A DNA stretch of 47,333 nt, taken from assembly GCA_002163135.1 (NCBI GenBank), contig MAAN01000020.1:73250-120582 (forward strand), read 5' to 3'. The notes below the pieces were generated by a model. It was not told the origin of the DNA and made no database searches. It saw only the letters and a list, made by a program, of their open reading frames with translations. The position numbers and the translations under genes were made by a program. How positions within the stretch are numbered: the stretch's first letter is position 1; every line of letters begins with the position of its first letter. Source of the DNA: Alphaproteobacteria bacterium 46_93_T64. Lineage in GTDB: Bacteria > Pseudomonadota > Alphaproteobacteria > Sneathiellales > Sneathiellaceae. Positions 36,101-40,479 of the stretch are shown here, piece after piece.

Positions 36101-36597
36101 ACATCCACAGCCCCAGCAGCGACCGAACCATCAAAATCCGCATCACTAGCAAGCTGCGCAGAGATATCAGTTAATTCATCCAGTTTTACCGCTTCATGAT
36201 CGTTACCGCTAATTCCGTCATCAGAAACCTCGACAAAATCATTATCGGTCTCACGATCAAGTAAACCCGGTAGATCTATTGAGAAATCTGTACCAAGGTC
36301 CAGTTCCCCTTCGATCAAGTGCAATGCATCAAAAATGTCTGTAAAACCACTGTCAAAGGCAACGCGCATGCCATCTGTCAGGTCATGGTCCGTAATAAAG
36401 TCGCTAATAAACGATCCAAGAAGAAGATCCGCTGCAAAAAGCATACGCGGCTCTAACTGTTCCACACTGAAGGCGTTTGTCTTTTTATGGGATGGCGTAC
36501 CCTTTAAGATGTTGTGGGTACGAACGTAATTGAACTTTAATCTATCACCAAAAAATTTGTTTTGCGCTAAATGACTTCTTACCGGATGGTATCCCAT
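21169..36597 (-). CDS. Giant LEPR-XLL surface protein with RTX-like repeats and C-terminal metalloprotease-like domain
   Basis: 5142 residues; AGAGGGG precedes ATG 36597 by seven bases. The N-terminus is not a Sec signal peptide but carries the LEPR-XLL sorting motif (EQLEPRMLFAADLLLG, LEPR at 48-51) after a basic stretch. Residues 60-2415 are acidic and beta-rich, with four repeats of about 115 residues (near 680, 800, 925, 1033) starting NGxL and containing a DLLxDI helix, like flagellar-hook repeats. About 2420-4425 is packed with RTX-type GGxGxDxhxG calcium-binding turns in longer super-repeats. A glycine run (about 4575-4586) leads to two lectin-like sandwich domains (4590-4755, 4760-4925). 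The end has HEMGHSLGIDTH (5045-5056) and a possible Met-turn (M5064), a metzincin signature. Likely a calcium-stiffened cell-surface or secreted adhesin. Confidence 0.85.
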   Translation of the reverse strand: MGYHPVRSHLAQNKFFGDRLKFNYVRTHNILKGTPSHKKTNAFSVEQLEPRMLFAADLLLGSFISDFITDHDLTDGMRVAFDSGFTDIFDALHLIEGELDLGTDFSIDLPGLLDRETDNDFVEVSDDGISGNDHEAVKLDELTDISAQLASDADFDGSVAAGAVDVASLDFHDFGGAAGIEIVDAIRSGVEASIAASIADIGNASLDDLITDLDGISVSFTSDDASVNTGEVTYHVDVHASNLNIDPNTDSGDGDYEVTFDLGLSLARQDTFSFDLGRNADLVGLFYDVNVAGAGGFPEVEVSTGFSFEAVMGLTLALDEIDTLIDADTDDDSLLITVSEGDLYLDVDGAQVIAGASVSAATLDPFDLKIGFLNIIADGTFDLEAGAIATMGDPDLDDKISIGEINTVGYETDDTSYELGGAIDVLLDVQVDFDLDNNTFTDPELIDLETALGVLSAQIQLSGNPFDPLLQSEFDVDNPDPRTGPFVELIDFSDLTPFRNMTSSGMITIIDQFSNFLTVFQENADLFAYDLPFMGSTSLLGETDTDLNILAFDEPVNDLVGNLYSVVDSINVPEFSTLQELLGLSEMSSLVTGFSFTDDIIAFDLAFENEVMFSKDFDFNFDFGTFAEIGATGGFSLTSDLGLLLTLGVDLADPVEIAIASADAALALVGLYNAAGSNPVPANGQLAQNIKFRINVGGLPGISVDVDAADTSGNASRADLLADLQTAIDAAIAQAVLDDLVSAADAPNVIVDIDPESERLIVRALGVSFLQIEKQEIAAADFGDFDLLGFEDLQRATSSPMPMNGILSGAATFDLTIDGVTHSMSVAQDGTNTSIDDLLADIDAEIDSEFGSNVVSVLSFTDGTGVAGFKIELNDGVGHSLSIDAVTDGGVAADELGLRNDTVSSLVQLVANRNFDFSHTPVVLPANGQLSENSTFEVTLSPGATHSVEVLKTNTDGNEDREDLLRDIRDAMQLVEVEAGLTLDQTFDISLDGSGRIEILAAFEPFDSISIDFVAGDELFSNTGTLTSSLEGPLTSGVLADEPTTFQMELTNNTGVVTAVLVSVSTVGNTSLSDLVDSFDAAFATATELDGITPSDVSGDVIAGLLGGRLTLSAVDGDVTSIRVTELSSTEETSTGFESGTSARVQPENNAFVSEVEFDADVSATAAGTASANLGFLGLEFGSVSGDIAAAVSGSLAATETFGSFIGLSYDTLFEAASGKLLDESDPGLGSLIESIGAGLGVSGSASVEFGAPSITGAGGVLDDLQDYLDTLAGTPTVGISVADITAFDPAAIISPVLTDLEQLAPFSSFTYDNILDTFEDVRDFLIGLMEMDFLGDPLPFVGIDLGEALGFVEGFIDVLNEMIDEDIAVIQELTETISAALEQVTGGLISLTYEVNSPGVLGFDINFTRAFGGSLPINFDLTELGLPAAFEDVANLSGAANLAANFSADFGISFGVEPENPTNVFINTDESGISISGLANASEVSFVGALGPLAALIDGGALTLNGTGTPGDLTPMSFEFSLPDLGAADDRFALIDLFDFDNMFGEIDTQNLFDLDFGFGTVLPTFVQFGGSSTFLGNLKFDAFLDNLDPAGIDFTNVQLPNFEAVLGLDFLDDLGLLDTIQMFAEGIDLVLGTVGDLFSGELFGIDGVSDMPFIGDALGSVSEFFDDLRNDLVSPLINLIDETPEFLADIFTDFQDLIFGTLGSLIDGVFDAGDIVFEFFNEAGDVVGELGDTFTGIGDGASITSLEDLLTDPLAHGFQIALDLGGHYEEGVGDVDFAIPAFGLKVDDELTVGFDWNLFLGMGVDLEDGFFLVVDPAEDEIALDLFVTLPQGASLTLGFLQASLFNENLDADPNHKDLDANFSFDIIDANLDGRLTFPEIPDSSFDISFGAGVDIDLGLELGINAGDPELSRAFPSLVADFGMAWGFGDNISASMPASPEINFENLGLNLGEFLSDVLGPIVESVQEYISPILPILEPLIDPIPVISDLNGEVSLLDIAALFGYVDASFVDAVKFIVDLLVTLDNLDLDGSDGDIIFYLTGSDFSLGGDGVDSLDLTDAAVGDLFSDPTMVFSDILAGLPDFDELTSFLGSFDIVAELATVAATGTSGAFDVFSDSSNGGGLVFPFLDDPTQIIGLLFGRDVTLIGMDFPELVFGFDYHQFFSIWGPIGVEVGGGFSATFDFDFAYDTAGIRAFADGDFRNPLDLIEGFFILDDSFENPGVDTPEITLQGQITAALAISIGIASAGVGGGIFGTFAIDLHDPNEDFKVRFSEILANIEGNDHNPLCIFDYSVFIEAHLFVFVEALFGAWRKEWQFGPSLPILDLTIECEPTPLLAEDMEDGTLRLNMGEYAENRIHGENFDTEEAFTVTVAGGDVYVSAVINGSAVAAQNFGSATKYDNILGRAGLFDDAIVMAGVDIAGDLAGGEGEDTLIGGDGDDTIDGNSGADSLEGGDGADVMSGGSGDDKIKGNGGADLIFAGVGDDTVLGGDGDDTIDGDLGDDVLSGEADDDTIWGREGADLISGGGGSDMLIGGLDDDQIWGDLEFTFDADCLIFKTGGLPDMAASGTAAGGDYIAGGGGEDWISGDGADDWIWGDSLFEAEGDGVTVAAFENLTFVDAASGDTVIDQSLPPRILTAYNTAGADVISGGSGNDAIWGEDGNDVLRGDLRDDLGDDDDRFLAGLSTDEIGAAIVDGNDSLFGERGSDVIFGNGGNDWGFGGSSTDFILGNDGDDSLRGAAGRDVLFGDDGEITVFVSGDAILNDGVGGDTYDALTFDPKRLRTINPTVGGQDHILGGIDDDYIFGGLDDDTVDGEGGAELIFGDHGQADFTYDSAVGISLMTESATTDPGNGGADNIEGNLGADIIFGGTDNDTINGDVAGEAQSDDVIVADFGTLNRVIDTSVLAATVSEITTVAAAVPALGDYGDDRVDGGGGNDIIFGGVGEDRITGGVGDDVIVGDDGNLSFIKPSSETLYTDGEATFTGDDDIYTLDIVATSISPYIGENDTISGGQGEDIILAGGGADRVYGDDIFDLDDPSDVDAVSDVDAGADVIVGDQGQVVLRDGLIRTVEATDTANNQGGGDWVAGNQKDDVIIGGVSDGGTDRLAGNGEDDIILGDEGVVRFTSGPDPVRDKIFTSEFSLGGSDEIYGNAGHDVGFGGTGADIIIGDNDEAMEGSGVFDALEASPGNDLLIGDQGTLNYVTVGGLALRESITSSDIANGDGGADTIEGNDGNDVLIGGVAGDMIFGEAASLSHIGAGGSFEDIMLGDEGRVFFRDNGDTDSTTADKIETFDVTLGTGDSLFGGRGEDIGFGGTGSDFMMGDNLDKVLPVDAVETMPGGDILIGDHGEVIKVLGILDRVESTDTAETDGGADTIEGNAGEDVILGGVDDDLLMGEGQSSNFVNAVGFFNDVILGDEGIVTYDETNAALREYTKITTKLPALGGTAGDEIYGNRGSDIVFGGTDGDDIYGDAYRNGAGPLGPVNNADALRDVLIGDHGQLVFDNGGDGAVDYLETINTDMGGSDVIQGNDDADIIMGGAFGDRLYGEAPEPLLTVLVSGAAGDDIILGDNGRIDWRLVDDTVAGRSDIGAGSFDLDGLVPNSLTLDRIMTTAPNDGGADIIFGNGNSDVILGGTDGDQIWGDSGDGGALGGGAGDDGADGQDLLFGDHGKLYPTLGATAAPGTLFYNNYFFAIDTAFADDGGDDLMFGNGNDDIMLGQQGDDVMFGGTEDDDMIGGHNVEGGIDEQDALAVSDYDLTGMLADMDPSDNDDLNDVMDGGAGEDVMTGDNAIIIRQDDSVSPRFRALNADGLMYQTMQVDLGVLVGQPAGFLMVDSEFVPNVTATQYANPDHDAGRTITLLDHSLAIETAAVASPATPHVFGNDVMVGNQGDDEMFGQLGDDIMQGDGRIELDGGAGAYSPLMSADPSFDLPTPDYRAFNTDEVTNFDLTFRVEETATDGDDYVEGNGGNDRIYGNLGQDDLIGGSSALFGFDTPEKRPDGADLIYGAAGDPDRLARNADDPAMANGEDSDVIIGDNGEIYRLVDSDTGEYLEFNYDEKIDRPVIARPVLLRDYGYAPAFDNSTGEFSMLFSSTSIGKGDLMFGEGGDDFMHGMVGDDVLFGNAENDAMHGEIGNDVLFGGAGEDGMLGDDGLLLTSRNTEKANNNDDELSEPLYGIEKLEDVDLDISTPGQLQRATINMDGVLKYTVDLLAFRTATTAADQLFNDIMFGGWGKDSMHAGDGDDAVSGAEALPFYYSGDGDAAPFDSVNDVLKQIQNADNVSGVSVQDDPFWYDYALYNPGEILRYEGRGGDGEFADEFALYDSYEPREKILVDPATGERVAIEDLSGDEIDFLLNFDATEGPEDTLFPDPDELVTLYTDGDDKLFGDLGNDWIVGGTGRDHMFGGRGDDMLNMDDDHDTNGGLNDDPDAYQSYSDIAYDGAGRDVMILNTGADRAIGWVGEFNSYIVPFSPFGAFHISRNLQPHLQDYLYDLSESDGADPTLPDGGLYLEHKFDDTRTYDPDALRNFEPFGELGMVLQEDRDWNEQTGAPNDPQAGNLQGAREIMRRELFAGEYDGPGGGGGGGGGGNPNALAFAVESGLWAIEDGSYTVEAAALGDEAVSLFFLDEMQPNYMEVLATVNAEKDKAGWKSNGYIIFDYQDVDNFKFAGVDVGLDKIQIGHRTLDGWVVDTQNNMRLKASTDYDLTLVMHGTVATVYVNGTNATSFNFENPLNDGMLGLGVEGAKASFDDWQIQKLPPVITFEFAENFDFDMGDLVPVNGSWFVSGSELTASIASGFAIATRGVDVANYTMIEFESHVDSDQLSGMVFDYYNEENYKFVAIDPDAEQIIIGHVTDRGIDIDVTTDVKLTGNSGHDLFIHLSGGSVSVELDGKAVTGFVYYSLLNDGDVGLFVEDGAATFDNTTLRGDDPAYIEDAEELVASSMGNGAVSADQLLDAESLSAMIDEGSNRWMMMLGLDRDVMQLSTDDFIIADLSGTTLGMVLPDGRILIDADAAGHGWYIDDTPSDDAESEKGDTIDGMDLLTAVMHEMGHSLGIDTHSSSSDDLMSSELDSGERHTQTDVSIDGFEYEAVGAADADQGSVINWTEDHSSSAVAKVSKEDVEMLEFLFDLPEISGVVTTNDDLN

Positions 36598-37167
36598 TGC
36601 ACGCCCCTCTGAATGACAGTGAGCCTAAAAAACGCCGGTATTGCCCGCAACAAGACCTCAAATAACAAACACTTTATAGCAACTAGGGAATATGAAGAGA
36701 TGCATGACAGACAAAAACCCGCACGACATGTGATTTAGTTGCGTCCGTTTATCACAAAATAGTATATTAGTACAGTCTTATTTACGTAAAACAGAACAAA
36801 ATATTGACCGTTTTGCCCTAAATATTGTGATGTCCATCTGATACGATTTTGGAGAAAACACATTTTATCACTTACTATCAAGGGGATAAATCCAAACCCG
36901 TAAAATTGGTGTCAATCGCACTCAAAATAGAGGCTATGCCAGTTCGCAGTTATGCATCTGACGACAACCGTAGAATATTCATCCAGTAATTTCCTCCTTT
37001 CTTCTGGCTCAATACGCTCCTCTTCACTCCTCACCAAACCCGAGCTATCCGAAAGAAAAACTAAGTAGTTAACAACACCTACAAATAATTTGAGACTTGG
37101 ATTTAGCACCACTATAGATAGAGTTACATATTATTGCGAACGTAAGACAAACGTAATTGGACATCAA
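36598..37167. other. Intergenic region upstream of the giant gene
   Basis: It must contain the promoter of the giant gene on the minus strand. I see AT-rich candidates (TATACT-like near 36763-36770, TATAAA near 36676) but no convincing pair. A GTG-started frame of 66 codons at 36912-37112 (minus) lacks a ribosome site and is not called. No other content recognised. Confidence 0.4.
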
Positions 37168-37650
37168 ATGCCAGACAAGAATGTTTCAGTGACAGTTTGA
37201 ATAGCCCAAGGAGATTCAGACTTTGTATCAGGGTTAAATATCGACGTAACAACAAAATCTAGCGAAAAAACCAGGGCTCTTATTCGTGACACCCTGCATC
37301 AGGTTGAGCGTCCAAATGACTATGGTAATTTACTTGTAGAATTTGAAGAAACAATGGGTGAAGATTGGATCAATAAGCAAAAAGGCGCATGGCGTAAAAC
37401 TGAGATATTTACATATTTTTATGAGATCTACGTTTTTGCATATGAAAATGCTAGGGAAAATGAAGGCATGTCACAACCTTCGTCTCGCGAAATTGCTAAG
37501 GGGAAATGTGTTGAGATGATCAATCAAATGAAATCTCATGGATTGCCGTCAGTTCGCCACAAAAAAATTGGGAGAGTGACTTTTTTAATCTTTACTTCAT
37601 TGTTGTACGAGTTTCTCAATAAGATGCTCAATTCGGAAAAAAACTTGTAA
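37168..37650 (+). pseudogene. Unknown gene interrupted by an in-frame TGA at codon 11
   Basis: From ATG 37168 the frame reads MPDKNVSVTV, TGA (37198-37200), IAQGDSDFVSGLNIDVTT and stays open for 150 more codons to EFLNKMLNSEKNL. Coding character is continuous across the stop (ALIRDTLHQVERPND, NLLVEFEETMGEDW), so CGA to TGA is the likely lesion. A restart from ATG 37354 would keep 98 residues. The sequence is helical with a hydrophobic C-terminal stretch (VTFLIFTSLLYEFLN). Family not recognised. Confidence 0.5.
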
Positions 37651-38057
37651 CCTATTGAATTAATTGAAATTGTTATTGAGCCGCTTAATTCACTGTTCAA
37701 AACAATGCTTTAACTGTATTTGATGGAAAAATAGCTCCAACCTTGCGGCCTCTCCTCGGAAAATTCAAAAAATTCCGGTGCAGTATTCTTCACAAACAAC
37801 AAGCTGGTCGCCGTCAACCTCGTATGCCTAACAATTCGTTTCTGTATTTTTCCGTTCAGGGATAAAAGGCAAGCTTCATTCACAATTATCGCCAGTGCTC
37901 CGTTGTCGGCTCAACAAAAACAAGGTGCCCCACCGCCACAACTGCATGCACAGCGGTTGTAAGTCATATTGGTGATAGGCGCTACCAGGGCAGACTATTT
38001 CTGGCTGACATGATTTTATTTCAGGTCATTGGGATTTTTTGTGGAAGTAACGTGAAT
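37651..38057. other. Non-coding stretch
   Basis: About 400 bases between the interrupted gene and repeat copy B. I see no frame with coding character, no tRNA and no strong hairpin. Confidence 0.4.
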
Positions 38058-38180
38058 AATTGGGGGATGGGTGTTTTCTCTGTAGTAGGCTCCCCCCCTT
38101 CGCCAATGTCAGTAATCAGGTGCAAACTGGACTAAATTTTACTCCGAAAAACAAGTCCGCTTATGACCCAAAGCAGCCAT
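38058..38180. repeat. Interspersed repeat family 1, copy B
   Basis: 123 bases matching 4144-4265 in the same orientation: AATTGGGGGATGGG, GTTTTCTCTGT, GGCTCCCCCC, AATCAGGTGC, TAAATTTTACT and AAGTCCGCTTAT all align. The terminal inverted repeat is decayed here (AAGCAGCC instead of AAGCGGAC), so copy A is the better preserved one. Confidence 0.75.
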
Positions 38181-38290
38181 ACGTTGCGGTTCGCCTACAG
38201 GGATTAAGATAGCCCTAGTTTTGCTTGCTATGATACTTATTAGGCATTGAAAATGGAAAGTGCTCTTTGATTTACCGATCAAAGTGATTA

Positions 38291-38722
38291 ATGAACAGAC
38301 AACATATACGGTGTGAAATAGTGCATAGGGACTTCTTTGCTTTTGATCCAAACGATAACGATGAAATCAGATTGGAAAAGTTTACAATCTTCCTGGTTTC
38401 CTCGTGCTGTTGCACTGCGGGTTTGGCTTGGACTGCAATGTACTATGTGATTTTTGGATTGGGCTTGATCTCCATTCTACCTCTCTTGTTCCTCGTTATT
38501 GTCGGCTCTTCTCTGATCGCTTCCCATATCACACGCAACCATGTTGTCACGGTTTACACTCAGATCCTTTGCATAATATACATCACCACATTCATTCAAT
38601 GGAGCATTGGCGGGGTTTTTGATTCCGGCATTGAAACAGAGTTTTCCCAACAGGTCACACCCAATGCTGGGTTAGCTGTGTGGTGGCATAATGGCCTCAA
38701 CCGTTGCAATACAAACAATTAG
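38291..38722 (+). pseudogene. Truncated N-terminal membrane domain of a class III cyclase
   Basis: The 143-codon frame starts MNRQHIRCEIVHRDFFAF and has four hydrophobic segments (about 30-53, 54-75, 87-100, ending QWSIGGVFDSG). The arrangement and the closing QWxxGGFxxSG motif match the membrane-sensor module in front of many proteobacterial adenylate/guanylate cyclases. About residue 121 (base 38655) the frame enters the tail-collar duplication and ends 22 codons later, so the cyclase catalytic part is missing. A separately functional membrane protein is possible but unlikely. Confidence 0.5.
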
Positions 38723-39028
38723 CGTCGTAGAAGGCTGACGTTTATCAAGTATCGTACCCCTCAAATCAGGCAGTCCAAATGAATTGACACCATCGCCGCC
38801 ATATTGATTGCGTAGTAGCAACCACAATGTCATGTATCCTGAAATGGGTAATAGCTGACCATTTGCGGCGGCCCAACCGCGGGGGCAAAAGTTGAAGCTA
38901 AAGGTTTTAATTTCCCCCAGGTAGGGTTTACCTGCACTTTGTGCATATCCAGATGACGCTGAGGCAGCTACCGCGATCATCACCAATGCCGCAAGTCCAA
39001 ACAATTTACCAATCGCTCTGTACTTCAT
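38672..39028 (-). CDS. Exported mini tail-collar protein, copy 1 (degraded C-terminus)
   Basis: 118 residues from ATG 39028 with GAGGA eight bases upstream. A signal peptide (KYRAIGKLFGLAALVMIAVA, cleavage after YAQS) precedes the tail-collar motif: YLGEIKTFSFNFCPRGWAAA, NGQLLPISG, YGGDGVNSFGLPDLRGT. After LPDLRG, full-length microcystin-dependent/tail-collar proteins have some 60-70 more residues; here the sequence jumps to KRQPSTTLIVCIATVEAI, the family's C-terminal strand. The final FPSRN seen in copy 2 is replaced by MPPHS. Phage-derived fold, exported, role unknown. Confidence 0.65.
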   Translation of the reverse strand: MKYRAIGKLFGLAALVMIAVAASASSGYAQSAGKPYLGEIKTFSFNFCPRGWAAANGQLLPISGYMTLWLLLRNQYGGDGVNSFGLPDLRGTILDKRQPSTTLIVCIATVEAIMPPHS

Positions 39029-39185
39029 AGTGTCATTCCTCAAATTCGGTGATGTATTGCCTGTGCTGTCAAGCTGCACCTATAACAAGGGCAATGGCGG
39101 GGCCAAAGGAGCTGTGCGTCAAGTGATGGCAACTCTGGGCAGAAATTCATTCGTCATACTGACCAATGTTCCACCCAATACTGGG

Positions 39186-39530
39186 TTAGTTCCGTGATGG
39201 AAAAGTGCCTATCATTGCGATACAGACTTTTAGCGTCGCAGAAGGCTGACGTTTGTCATGTATGGTACCCCTCAAATCAGGCAGTCCAAATGATGTGCGA
39301 CCGTCGCCGCCATACAGTGTGCCAAGTAGACTAAACAATGCAGTGTTTTGTGCAGTGGATAATAGCCGACCATCTGCGGGGGCCCAACCGCGGGGGCAAA
39401 AGGTAAAGGCAAAGGTTCTAACTTCCCCCTGGAAGGGTTCAGATGCATATCCAGATGGTGCGGCGGCGGCTACCGCGGTCATCGCCAATGCCGCAAGTCC
39501 AAACAATTTACCAATCGCTCTGTACTTCAT
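39186..39530 (-). CDS. Exported mini tail-collar protein, copy 2
   Basis: 114 residues from ATG 39530. Signal peptide KYRAIGKLFGLAALAMTAVA is nearly identical to copy 1. The collar domain is better conserved: GEVRTFAFTFCPRGWAPADG, QNTALFSLLGTLYGGDGRTS, FGLPDLRG, then a direct jump to RQPSATLKVCIAMIGTFPSR and Asn, the normal end of the family. The internal deletion is shared with copy 1, so it predates the duplication. A TATAAT -10 box lies at 39644-39649 on the minus strand, giving a leader of about 105 bases. The protein should be periplasmic or secreted. Confidence 0.7.
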   Translation of the reverse strand: MKYRAIGKLFGLAALAMTAVAAAAPSGYASEPFQGEVRTFAFTFCPRGWAPADGRLLSTAQNTALFSLLGTLYGGDGRTSFGLPDLRGTIHDKRQPSATLKVCIAMIGTFPSRN

Positions 39531-39643
39531 AGTGTCATTCCCCAAATAGTTTGCTACAGCCCGGTGCCGCAACCAATGAACTCGAAAAATACAAATGTCC
39601 CAACGAATGGCATAATCAGTAACTTTATTACCACCAAAACGCG

Positions 39644-39649
39644 ATTATA
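39644..39649 (-). promoter_or_regulatory. -10 box of tail-collar copy 2
   Basis: TATAAT on the minus strand within AT-rich DNA; the -35 is poor. In the relic copy of this leader (42128-42133) the box has become TTTAAT. Confidence 0.4.
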
Positions 39650-39804
39650 CATAAAGTTTATCTACTATTAAAAAGCGTACTCGTAAATATATGTATTAGC
39701 AATAGGTGATTATTAGGCATTTGATACTTTTGGCACGGACCATGCGGGCTAGATATGCCGGTGTGGTTTTTGCGGACTTCGAAGGTTTGAGCGTCGGATC
39801 GAGA

Positions 39805-40275
39805 CTATTTACATACACGGAAAGACCTCCAGGCGCATATCCTGCCGTCAATCCAGGTCGCGCCGCTCAGGTCCGCGCTGGTCAAGTCAGCCCGCCTCAA
39901 GTCCGCTTTGGTCAGGTTCGCGTCTTCCAGAATCGCACCCTTCAGGTTTGCGTCCCCCAGGTAAGCGTTAGTCAGGTCCGCGCCATGCAGAAACGCGACT
40001 AACAGGTTCGCGCTGGTTAGGAGCGTGTTTACCAGGTCAGCGTCGCTCAGGTCCGCACCGGTCAGGTTCGCGCCGGTCAGGTTCGCATTGGTCAGGTTCG
40101 CGCCAGTCAGGTCAGCGTTCTTCAGGGAAGCACGTTCCTTGTCGCACCCACTCCAATCAACGTTCGGCGCGGCTGGGTCAGAGCAGGCTGCATTTGCGGT
40201 TGCCGTGGCGGCGAGTAAAAGTACGATTGTTGCTGCGAATATGCTGGCCCGTTTTAAGCCTGCGGTAAAAATCAT
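39805..40275 (-). CDS. Exported pentapeptide-repeat protein
   Basis: 156 residues. Signal peptide (FAATIVLLLAATATANA) is followed by a cysteine pair (CSDPAAPNVDWSGC) and about eighteen A(D/N)LxX pentapeptides: ADLTGANLTNANLTGANLTG onward to ADLSGATWIDG. These repeats build a right-handed quadrilateral beta-helix. The tail has another cysteine pair (CAWRSFRVC). The exported form rules out a gyrase-protection role and suggests a periplasmic or surface structural protein. AGGGAA lies about nine bases before ATG 40275. That ATG overlaps the stop of a 40-codon leader frame. Neighbours are other small exported proteins. Confidence 0.8.
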   Translation of the reverse strand: MIFTAGLKRASIFAATIVLLLAATATANAACSDPAAPNVDWSGCDKERASLKNADLTGANLTNANLTGANLTGADLSDADLVNTLLTSANLLVAFLHGADLTNAYLGDANLKGAILEDANLTKADLRRADLTSADLSGATWIDGRICAWRSFRVCK

Positions 40276-40394
40276 GTAACAGTTCCCTTAGTTGTTGATC
40301 GCCAGAAGACCGAAACTGGCCCACAAAAGGTGAAGGCTAGCACGGACCAGGCGCATGTCCTGACGTCAATAACAGCTTTGCTAGATTTGCCCAT
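40272..40394 (-). CDS. Possible 40-residue leader peptide of the pentapeptide gene
   Basis: ATG 40394 opens a frame (MGKSSKAVIDVRTCAWSVLA...) that ends with TGA overlapping the ATG of the pentapeptide gene (ATGA). Its upstream DNA, CATAATTCCCTCTAACCCTC on the plus strand, is nearly identical to the start region of the lectin gene at 41899-41920. The frame may be a relic of a duplicated gene start reused as a coupling leader. Confidence 0.3.
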   Translation of the reverse strand: MGKSSKAVIDVRTCAWSVLAFTFCGPVSVFWRSTTKGTVT

Positions 40395-40479
40395 AATTCC
40401 CTCTAACCCTCTGATTTAAATCAGTACACTTAACACCTGACTTTTCCCCAAGTGCATCTATTTCTCTAAACGTCCCGGA

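Larger units (their letters stand above)
38655..39545. repeat. Tandem duplication carrying the two tail-collar genes
   Basis: Units of about 390 bases (38655-39042 and 39169-39545) match from CACCCAAT-CTGGGTTAG downstream of each stop, through AGCGTCG-AGAAGGCTGACG and CCCTCAAATCAGGCAGTCCA, to the shared signal-peptide and ribosome-site DNA ending GTGTCATTCC. Confidence 0.75.

Noticed and set aside
21476-36529. Many open frames on the plus strand opposite the giant gene, rich in Ser, Pro and Ile
   Set aside because: They are antisense shadows of the biased Gly/Asp codons of the giant protein and have no ribosome sites or coherent domains.
36912-37112. 66-codon minus-strand frame upstream of the giant gene
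   Set aside because: GTG start without ribosome site and no recognisable family.
38139-38351. 70-codon minus-strand frame
   Set aside because: Built partly from repeat copy B and antisense to the cyclase membrane fragment.
39253-40279. Plus-strand frames opposite the tail-collar and pentapeptide genes
   Set aside because: Antisense shadows; the minus-strand frames have signal peptides, ribosome sites and family motifs.
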